NCBI RefSeq assembly: GCF_030846775.1 | Contig: NZ_CP132910.1 | Location: forward strand, 3,909,001-3,973,000 | Source of the DNA: Geothrix sp. 21YS21S-2 | Lineage (GTDB): Bacteria > Acidobacteriota > Holophagae > Holophagales > Holophagaceae | Reading direction: 5' to 3' | DNA: 64,000 bases | Shown here: piece by piece, positions 57,713-64,000 of the stretch | Layout of the letters: each line of letters opens with the position of its first letter | Position numbering within the stretch: the stretch's first letter is position 1 | Position numbers and translations under genes: made by a program | The notes under the pieces: model-generated | Told to the model about the DNA's origin: nothing | Databases searched by the model: none | The model's input: the letters and a program-made list of their open reading frames with translations, nothing else

Positions 57713-59115
57713 AGACGCTCTACGACAAGCTCTGGGAAAGCCATGTGGTGGAGGAGCTGGGCGACGGCACGGCCCTGCTCTACATCGACCGCCACCTGGT
57801 CCACGAGGTGACCAGCCCCCAGGCCTTCGAGGGCCTGCGCATGGCGGGCCGCGCCGTGCGCCGTCCCCAGGCCGCGCTGGCCGTGGCCGACCACAACGTT
57901 CCCACCCGGGAGCGGGCCTCGGGGATCGCCGGCATCCAGGACCCCACCAGCCGCCTCCAGGTGGAGACGCTGGAGGCCAACATGGCCGCCTGCCCCATCC
58001 CCTACATCCCCCTCCTGGACCCCCGCCAGGGCATCGTCCACATCATCGGCCCCGAGCAGGGCTTCACCCTGCCCGGCAGCACCGTGGTCTGCGGGGACAG
58101 CCACACCAGCACCCACGGGGCCTTCGGGGCCCTGGCCTTCGGCATCGGCACCAGCGAGGTGGAGCACGTCCTGGCCACCCAGACCCTGGTGCAGAAGCGG
58201 GCCCGCAACTTCCGCATCCTCGTGCGGGGCGCCCTGCCCAGGGGCACCGGGGCCAAGGACCTGATACTCCGGATCATCGGCGACATCGGCATGGCCGGCG
58301 GCACCGGCTCCGCCCTGGAGTTCGCCGGGGAGGCCGTGCGCGGGCTCGGCATGGACGGGCGCATGACACTTTGCAACATGGCCATCGAGGCCGGCGCCCG
58401 CACCGGGCTGGTGGCCCCCGACGAGACCACCTTCGCCTACCTCGCGGGTCGCCCCATGGCCCCCGCCGGCGCCCTGTGGGAGGAGGCCCTGCGCCAGTGG
58501 CGCGCCCTCCCCTCCGATCCCGGCGCCCCCTTCGACCGCGAGCACGTCCTGGACGTGGCGGACCTGGAGCCCCAGGTCACCTGGGGCACCAACCCCGAGC
58601 AGGTGGCGGGCATCACCGGCCGCGCCCCGCTGCCGGGGGAGGCCGCGACGGAGGAGAAGGAACGGCGCGTGGAGCGCTCCCTGGAGTACATGGGCATCCG
58701 GCCGGGGCAGGCCCTGCGGGACCTGGCCGTGGACGTGGTGTTCATCGGCTCCTGCACCAACGGCCGCCTGTCCGACCTGCGGGAGGCCGCCGGGGTCCTC
58801 CGGGGCCGCAGGGCCGCCCCCGGCGTGCAGGTGCTGGTGGTGCCCGGCAGCGGGCTCGTCAAGGCCCAGGCCGAGGCGGAGGGCCTGGACCGGGTCTTCC
58901 GGGAGGCGGGCTGCGAGTGGCGCGAACCCGGCTGCTCCATGTGCCTGGCCATGAACGACGACCGGCTCCAACCCGGCCAGCGGTGCGCGAGCACCAGCAA
59001 CCGCAACTTCGAGGGCCGGCAGGGAAGGCTGGGGCGCACCCACCTCGTCTCCCCCGCCATGGCCGCCGCCGCCGCGGTGCGGGGGCGCCTTTCCGACGTG
59101 CGCGAATTCCTGTGA
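57709..59115 (+). CDS. leuC: 3-isopropylmalate dehydratase, large subunit
   Basis: A 468-residue aconitase-type iron-sulfur enzyme, isomerising 2- to 3-isopropylmalate with LeuD. The three cluster cysteines are in [37 protein letters not shown] and [12 protein letters not shown]. The ATG overlaps the leuB stop as ATGA. Normal length (E. coli LeuC has 466). Confidence 0.96.
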   Translation: MKTLYDKLWESHVVEELGDGTALLYIDRHLVHEVTSPQAFEGLRMAGRAVRRPQAALAVADHNVPTRERASGIAGIQDPTSRLQVETLEANMAACPIPYIPLLDPRQGIVHIIGPEQGFTLPGSTVVCGDSHTSTHGAFGALAFGIGTSEVEHVLATQTLVQKRARNFRILVRGALPRGTGAKDLILRIIGDIGMAGGTGSALEFAGEAVRGLGMDGRMTLCNMAIEAGARTGLVAPDETTFAYLAGRPMAPAGALWEEALRQWRALPSDPGAPFDREHVLDVADLEPQVTWGTNPEQVAGITGRAPLPGEAATEEKERRVERSLEYMGIRPGQALRDLAVDVVFIGSCTNGRLSDLREAAGVLRGRRAAPGVQVLVVPGSGLVKAQAEAEGLDRVFREAGCEWREPGCSMCLAMNDDRLQPGQRCASTSNRNFEGRQGRLGRTHLVSPAMAAAAAVRGRLSDVREFL

Positions 59116-59122
59116 GGCAGCC

Positions 59123-59710
59123 ATGAATCCCTTCATCCGCCACACCGGGACCGCCGCCGCCTTCATCCGCGAGAACATCGACACGGACCTGATCATCCCC
59201 AAGCAGTTCCTGACGACCATCCTCAGGAGCGGCCTCGGGAAGCACCTCTTCAACGACCTGCGCTACCGCGAGGACGGGTCCGAGGACCCGGCCTTCGTGC
59301 TGAACCGGGAACCGGGACGGAGCGCCACGATCCTCCTGGGCGGCCCGAACTTCGGCTGCGGCTCCAGCCGCGAGCACGCCCCCTGGGCGCTCATGGACTT
59401 CGGCTTCCGGGCGATCCTGGCCCCCTCCTTCGCGGACATCTTCCGCACCAACGCCTTCAAGAACGGCCTGCTTCCCGCCGTGGTGGAGCCCGCCGCCCTG
59501 GAGGCCCTGGCCGCCAACCCCGGGCCCGTCACCGTGGACCTGGAGACGCTCACGCTCGCCCAGGGAGGGGCCTCCTGGGCCTTCACCTGCGAGCCCTGGG
59601 GCCGCACCGCCCTCCTGGAGGGCCTGGACGAGATCGAGACGACGCTCCACCGCCTGCCCGCTATCGAGGCCTTCGAGGCCCGGAGAAAGGCGGAGTCCGC
59701 CTGGCTCTAG
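59123..59710 (+). CDS. leuD: 3-isopropylmalate dehydratase, small subunit
   Basis: A 195-residue small subunit with NIDTDLIIPKQFLTTILRSG and the swivel-domain motif GPNFGCGSSREHAPWALMDF, followed by AILAPSFADIFRTNAFKNGL. It begins seven bases after leuC and completes the leucine operon. No ilv genes follow directly. Confidence 0.95.
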   Translation: MNPFIRHTGTAAAFIRENIDTDLIIPKQFLTTILRSGLGKHLFNDLRYREDGSEDPAFVLNREPGRSATILLGGPNFGCGSSREHAPWALMDFGFRAILAPSFADIFRTNAFKNGLLPAVVEPAALEALAANPGPVTVDLETLTLAQGGASWAFTCEPWGRTALLEGLDEIETTLHRLPAIEAFEARRKAESAWL

Positions 59711-59725
59711 GGTAGAGTGGTGGCC

Positions 59726-60457
59726 ATGAGCGCCGCTGATCTTCCCCCTTGGGCCCTGCTTGCCTCCATCTGGGAGGACCTCTTCCCCCTGCGCCAGCCG
59801 CGGGTGGACCTCGCCCTCGCCCTGGCCCCGGAAGGGACCCGGACGCTGGACGTGGGGTGCGCCACGGGAAGCCTCGTGCGGGCCCTGGCCGCCCGGGGCC
59901 GCGTCGCCCACGGGCTCGACCTGGAACCCGCCTTCCTGGAGGTGGCCCGCCTCAGGGCCCGGGAGTCGGGCCTGGACGCCGTCTGGCATGAGGCCGGCAT
60001 GCTGGACGTCGCCCGCGCCGTGGGCTCCGCGCGCTTCCGGCTCGTCACCTGCCTGGGCCAGACGCTGCCCCACCTCCTGGAGGAGGCGGAGTGGCTGGAT
60101 TTCTTCCGCCAGGTGCGAACGATCCTGGAGCCCGGGGGGCGCTTCGTCATCCAGGCGGTCCACGATGCGGCGGCCGGGGTCCGCGAACTGCCCGTGCTGC
60201 GCACCGCCGCCGGCGTCCTGGAGCGGCGGCGCACCGTGGTCTCCGACACCCTGGCCACCTTCGAGACCCGGTTCACCCCCACCGCCGGGGAACCGGTCAC
60301 CAGCCTCGTGCGGCACCGCCGCATCCGCCCGGAAGCCGCGGCCCGCCTCCTGCGCGAGGCCGGTTTCCTGCCGGACGCGCCCCTCGTGGACGAGGCGGGG
60401 TCGCCATTCCTGGAGTCATCGGCCGGGTGGGTGCTCAGCTCTGCCAGAGGTAGCTGA
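59726..60457 (+). CDS. SAM-dependent methyltransferase
   Basis: A 243-residue class I methyltransferase. Motif I is TLDVGCATGSLVRALAARG, motif II GLDLEPAFLEVARLRA, and a later motif ILEPGGRFVIQAVHD. The substrate is unknown. It starts at the ATG at 59726 (a GTG at 59717 is possible) 15 bases after leuD, probably by readthrough from the leu operon. Its last 23 bp overlap the convergent gene. Confidence 0.85.
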   Translation: MSAADLPPWALLASIWEDLFPLRQPRVDLALALAPEGTRTLDVGCATGSLVRALAARGRVAHGLDLEPAFLEVARLRARESGLDAVWHEAGMLDVARAVGSARFRLVTCLGQTLPHLLEEAEWLDFFRQVRTILEPGGRFVIQAVHDAAAGVRELPVLRTAAGVLERRRTVVSDTLATFETRFTPTAGEPVTSLVRHRRIRPEAAARLLREAGFLPDAPLVDEAGSPFLESSAGWVLSSARGS

Positions 60458-62621
60458 GCTTGAAGAAGAGGCCGCGGTTCATGGTCTCGTAGCGCGCCCC
60501 TCCCGGCTGCCAGCGCTCCTCCCGCCACTCGGCCTTGTCCCGCACCTCCCCGTACCCCAGGAAGAGCACGGTCCCCGGCACCAGGGTGAAGGAGGCCAGG
60601 TAGTCGGTGAGCATGCGGCGCCGGAAGGTGTCGGTGCGGGCGATGGCGCGCAGGAAGAAGAACCTGTTGAACTGGTAGGTGAGCTGGGTGTTGGTGGTGC
60701 GCACGTCGAAGACCTGCGCGCCGGTGTCCGGGTCCGTCATCCGGGTGCGGTAGAGGTTCACGGTCAGCCGCAGCTCGTCGGTGGGCTGCAGGACGGTGTC
60801 GAGGCTGGCGGTGGCCACGTGGCCCTGGTAGGGCGTGGGCGAGGCGTACCAGATGTCGTCGGCGGCGCGGAGGCTGCCGCCCAGGTTGAGCCAGGAGGTG
60901 GCCTGGGCGGAGCCCTGGATCCGGTAGACGGTCTTGTGGAAGTAGCGGCCCATCCAGCCTTCCCGCCACCGCTGCACATCCAGGCGGAGGCTGCCGGACC
61001 GGGTCGTGTTAAGCCGCAGCGCCGCCAGGTAGAGCTGGTCGGTGAGGCCCGTGGCGTTGTCCCGGGTGATGATCGTGTAGAGGAAGGGATTGACCTTGAT
61101 GATCCAGGGGGCCCAGGCCCACTTCGGGTGGAAGTTGGGGCCCAGGTACGCGGTCTCCTGGTCGATGCCCACCCGGTTGTAGAAGGCGGTGTCCATGCGG
61201 AAGTCGGCCCCGTAGTGCTCCGAGGTCACCGAGAAGTCCAGGGGCCGGGTGCTGTAGTTGTAGGAGAGGAGGTGCCCCTCCCCCTGTGCCGGGACCCGGG
61301 TGCCGGGCGCCGTGGACCAGGTCTGGAGCAGGTTGCCCGCGAAGGTGTGGCGGCCCGCCACCTGCCAGGAGAAGTCCATGCCGCCGACCCGGTTGTAGGT
61401 GCCGGCGAACTCCCGGCCGCTGTAGATGCCTCCCACGTAGGAGCCGCGTCCGAAGCCGTAGAGGGCGCGTCCGATGGAGAACACGGCTCGGCGTCCCAGG
61501 TCCGGGTTCACCTCGCCGTCCCAGGCCGCCCCCGGGGCGCGGTCCCCCGCGGCCAGCACGCCGAACGATACCGGACCCGTGTCGCCGGTGACCTTGGCGC
61601 CCCACAGGGGGTCCGCGATGCGCCGGGTGTGCACGGGCACCTGCATGTTGGCGTCGTTGTTGCCCGCGCCGGCCAGGCTGAAGATCCCCATGGATTCCAT
61701 GAAGAAGGGCCGCTTCTCCGCGTAGAAGACGGGGTAGCGCAGGTTCACCTCGGACTGGAAGGCGTCGGATTCCACCTGGCTGAAGTCGGGCTTCCAGGTG
61801 AGGTCGGCCGTCACGGACGAGGTGAGGCCCGCCTTCACCCCGATGCCCAGGTTGGTGGTGTCCGTGCGGGTCCACTGGCCGGGCCGGGTCTGCTGTTCCG
61901 AGCGGCTGTGGGTGAACGAGGGCAGGACCTCCAGGCGCAGCGGCGCGTCCAGGGAGGGGAAGCGCAGGGCGGCGTGGGTCTGGTACACCCACTGCCCCGG
62001 GGCCATGGCCGGCCAGGACCCGCTCATGCCCAAACGGCTGATGCGCCGCCAGAAGAGCACGCCCATGCGCACGTCCCTGCCGCTCTGGTAGCGGATGCTC
62101 TTGAGCGGCAGGCGGACCTCCACGGTGTAGCCGTCGGGTTGCCGCTTCGCCCTGGACTCCCACACCCAGTCCGGGGCCGGGTCCTCGCCCCCGTTCACGG
62201 AATCCAGGGCGTCGGCCTGGATGCCCAGGGGGTTCACGAAGAAATGGAGGGCGTTGTGGCCCGTGCCGAAGGTGTCCAGGGAGAAGCCCACCCAGTCGTC
62301 GTTCCACAGGTCGTCCCGCTTGCTCAGGCTGGCCTTGATGCGGTCCGGTTCCGTGTCATGACACCTGAATCCGACATACAGCGCCTCGGCGTCGTACGCG
62401 AGGTAGACCTCCGTCTCCTGGGGCATGGGGTTGCCGCGCATGGGGTTGTAGGTGCCGAAGGCCCCCGTGGGGAGCCTGGCCCCCGCCCAGGCGGGGTCGC
62501 TCAGATCGCCGGTGAGGACGGGGCCGTGGTCCAGGCGCACCGGACGCAGCTCTGGGGCGGCCGCAAGGCCGGGCAGGGCGAGGACCACCAGGAACAGAAG
62601 GCTGGGGACAAGGCTTCGCAA
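60435..62621 (-). CDS. DUF5916 family protein with N-terminal CBM9-like domain
   Basis: A 728-residue exported protein. Signal peptide (LVPSLLFLVVLALPGLAAA), then a carbohydrate-binding-module-9-like domain (about 40-210: VLTGDLSDPAWAGARL and VYLAYDAEALYVGFRCHDTE). The remaining 500 residues are amphipathic beta strands (AFQSEVNLRYPVFYAEKRPF, ... FFKLSYLWQS) of an outer-membrane barrel, as in the DUF5916 family. Function of the family is unknown; sugar binding is suggested by the N-terminal domain. Confidence 0.85.
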   Translation of the reverse strand: MRSLVPSLLFLVVLALPGLAAAPELRPVRLDHGPVLTGDLSDPAWAGARLPTGAFGTYNPMRGNPMPQETEVYLAYDAEALYVGFRCHDTEPDRIKASLSKRDDLWNDDWVGFSLDTFGTGHNALHFFVNPLGIQADALDSVNGGEDPAPDWVWESRAKRQPDGYTVEVRLPLKSIRYQSGRDVRMGVLFWRRISRLGMSGSWPAMAPGQWVYQTHAALRFPSLDAPLRLEVLPSFTHSRSEQQTRPGQWTRTDTTNLGIGVKAGLTSSVTADLTWKPDFSQVESDAFQSEVNLRYPVFYAEKRPFFMESMGIFSLAGAGNNDANMQVPVHTRRIADPLWGAKVTGDTGPVSFGVLAAGDRAPGAAWDGEVNPDLGRRAVFSIGRALYGFGRGSYVGGIYSGREFAGTYNRVGGMDFSWQVAGRHTFAGNLLQTWSTAPGTRVPAQGEGHLLSYNYSTRPLDFSVTSEHYGADFRMDTAFYNRVGIDQETAYLGPNFHPKWAWAPWIIKVNPFLYTIITRDNATGLTDQLYLAALRLNTTRSGSLRLDVQRWREGWMGRYFHKTVYRIQGSAQATSWLNLGGSLRAADDIWYASPTPYQGHVATASLDTVLQPTDELRLTVNLYRTRMTDPDTGAQVFDVRTTNTQLTYQFNRFFFLRAIARTDTFRRRMLTDYLASFTLVPGTVLFLGYGEVRDKAEWREERWQPGGARYETMNRGLFFKLSYLWQS

Positions 62622-62673
62622 AGATCACATCCGTGGGCAATCAGGCGGGTTACGCCCGACCCCTCCCGGCGGT

Positions 62674-63570
62674 TTACGCCTGCGGCCCGGGGAACTCCCT
62701 GCCCACCATCTCCAGGAAGGCCTTGCCCGCGATGGAGTGCGACCTGGAGGTGCGGTACACGATGCGAACGTCGCGTCCGATGGCCATCCCCTTCACCGGG
62801 GGGGAGACCAGCTCGCCGGATTCCAGCTCCTGCTTGACGCACATGCGGGGGATGAGGGCGATGCCCTCCCCGGCCTTGACGAAGTCCTTGATGGTCTCCA
62901 GGTTGGAGAGCTCCATGACGATGCGCAGGGGCACCCGCTCCCGGGCGAAGAAGTCCAGCAGGTGGGTGCGGGTGGGGGTCTGGGCGTGGTGGGCGATGAA
63001 GCTTTCCCGGCCCAGCTGCTCCAGGTCGACCACCTTGTGGGAGGCCAAGGGGTGCCCGGGGAACAGCACCAGGGCCAGCTCGTCCCGGAAGAGGAGCCGG
63101 GTGGTGAGGTCCTTGTGCACCGGGGCGTAGGACAGGAACCCGAAGTCCACGTCCTGGTCCATGAGCAGGGCGGGGATCCCGGAGGAGGGGCAGTGGGCCA
63201 CCTCGATCTTGATGGACTGGTAGGCCCTCCGGAAGGCCCGCACCAGGGGGGGCAGCACATAGCCGCTGACGCTCTCGTTGGCCGCCAGGCGCAGCACTCC
63301 GCGCTTGAAGTGGCGCAGGTTCTCCAGGGTGTGGAAGGCGTCCTGGCGCAGCTGGGCCATGCGCAGGGCATAGTCCAGCAGCGCCGAACCCGAGGCCGTG
63401 AGGGTCACCTTCCGGCTCGACCGGTCCAGGAGGGGGGTGTCGAGCTCGTCCTCAAGACGGCGCAGGGCCTGACTGACCGCCGGCTGGGAACGGTTCAGCT
63501 TCTCCGCCGCCCGGGAGAAACTCCCTTCCTGCGCCAGGCTGATCAGCACTTCCAGTTCCGGAAAGTCCAT
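62674..63570 (-). CDS. LysR-family transcriptional regulator
   Basis: A 298-residue regulator. The N-terminal winged helix is VLISLAQEGSFSRAAEKLNR followed by SQPAVSQALRRLEDEL. The C-terminal ligand-binding domain (about 90-298) has the usual two-lobed pattern with a substrate-site segment near IALIPRMC. It lies 31 bases downstream of ilvC and on the same strand; the IlvY-type arrangement would be divergent, so control of ilvC is not supported by layout. Its effector is unknown. Confidence 0.93.
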   Translation of the reverse strand: MDFPELEVLISLAQEGSFSRAAEKLNRSQPAVSQALRRLEDELDTPLLDRSSRKVTLTASGSALLDYALRMAQLRQDAFHTLENLRHFKRGVLRLAANESVSGYVLPPLVRAFRRAYQSIKIEVAHCPSSGIPALLMDQDVDFGFLSYAPVHKDLTTRLLFRDELALVLFPGHPLASHKVVDLEQLGRESFIAHHAQTPTRTHLLDFFARERVPLRIVMELSNLETIKDFVKAGEGIALIPRMCVKQELESGELVSPPVKGMAIGRDVRIVYRTSRSHSIAGKAFLEMVGREFPGPQA

Positions 63571-63601
63571 CGGTCCCCAAACCCTCCCCCAAGGGGTTAG
63601 G

Positions 63602-64000
63602 TTATACCTTTGCCTCCGAGGGAGCGAGCATATCCACCGGATCGAGGAAGGGCATGGCCTTGCGGAGGTCGCGGCCCACCTTCTCGATGGGCTCCTGCTT
63701 TTCCGAGGCCCGCTGGGCCTCGAACCAGTTCCGGCCGGTGCGGTTCTCCTTGATCCAGCCCTCGGCGTAGGAGCCGTCCTGGATCTCCTTGAGGATCTTC
63801 TTCATCTCCTCGCGGGATTCGTCGTTGATGATCCGGGGGCCGCCGGTGTAGTCGCCGTATTCCGCGGTGTCGCTGATGGAGTGGCGCATGTAGGTGAGGC
63901 CCCCCCGGTACATAAGGTCCACGATGAGCTTGAGCTCGTGGAAGCATTCGAAGTAGGCGATCTCGGGCTGGTAGCCCGCGTCCACCAGGGTCTTGAAGCC
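63602..64000 (-). CDS. ilvC: Ketol-acid reductoisomerase, C-terminal part (runs off window)
   Basis: The last 132 codons of a class I ketol-acid reductoisomerase, which makes dihydroxy acids in valine, isoleucine and leucine synthesis. [20 protein letters not shown], then [20 protein letters not shown] carries the active-site Glu residues and metal ligands of the knotted C-terminal domain. The frame is open to the window edge. Confidence 0.95.
   Translation of the reverse strand, partial: GFKTLVDAGYQPEIAYFECFHELKLIVDLMYRGGLTYMRHSISDTAEYGDYTGGPRIINDESREEMKKILKEIQDGSYAEGWIKENRTGRNWFEAQRASEKQEPIEKVGRDLRKAMPFLDPVDMLAPSEAKV

Noticed and set aside
1-64000. CRISPR arrays, tRNA and rRNA genes
   Set aside because: No regularly spaced repeats of CRISPR length, no cloverleaf with a CCA-type end and no rRNA-like sequence were noticed while reading both strands.

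Overview
The window looks like a GC-rich Gram-negative chromosome carrying a different, patchy accessory segment at its left end. An outer-membrane barrel protein, an outer-membrane efflux factor, a GT51 transglycosylase and a lipoprotein point to a diderm cell. The mixture of leuABCD, ilvC, feoAB, a LytS/LytTR pair and DUF3187/DUF5916 proteins would suit an acidobacterial Holophaga/Geothrix-type organism, but that placement is inference from gene content only.

1-17.5 kb is an accessory island that continues beyond position 1. In order it holds: the N-terminal part of a cytosine-C5 DNA methyltransferase; phage-like hypothetical genes; a divergent promoter region with three 17-bp operators in front of an XRE/S24-type repressor; a mobilisation module (MobC-like protein plus relaxase); a run of small or broken frames; a serine recombinase; an AT-rich block (8.2-12.5 kb); an IS256 transposase remnant; a KfrA-like protein with its palindromic operator; and a large unrecognised protein that may be the element's replication factor. 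An IS3-family element (16107-17517) closes the island. It lacks a target duplication and cuts genes on both sides, so it probably marks a deletion junction with the chromosome.

The AT-rich block is the most interesting part. It carries an SMC/OLD-like AAA ATPase overlapping a TOPRIM-like partner, the arrangement of known anti-phage pairs, flanked by 15-bp direct repeats. Just downstream lie a 66-aa basic protein and a 523-aa papain-like cysteine peptidase with recognisable Cys, His and Asp motifs. The second pair matches no system I can name and is the best candidate for something undescribed.

17.5-35 kb is envelope and metal biology: a 5'-truncated Ig-repeat surface protein, a lipoprotein, an ABC-2 exporter, a GT51 transglycosylase with a long N-terminal extension, an alpha/beta hydrolase, a heavy-metal-type RND efflux operon (outer-membrane factor, adaptor, pump) preceded by a Cys-rich exported protein, and a ferrous iron operon (outer-membrane protein, feoA, feoB, Cys-rich membrane protein).

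35-44 kb holds an orphan attenuator with a branched-chain leader peptide, a Fic protein with operator-like repeats, and a coherent carboxylate module: LytS kinase, LytTR regulator, DASS transporter, GlcD-like flavoprotein and GlcF-like iron-sulfur protein. 44-55 kb holds a TonB-like protein, an acyltransferase, a PilZ protein, a kinase/beta-helix fusion, a chemoreceptor, a DinB-like protein, a phospholipase D-like protein, an ECF sigma/anti-sigma pair and membrane proteins. 55-64 kb is leucine biosynthesis (leuABCD), a methyltransferase, a DUF5916 outer-membrane protein, a LysR regulator and the 3' end of ilvC.
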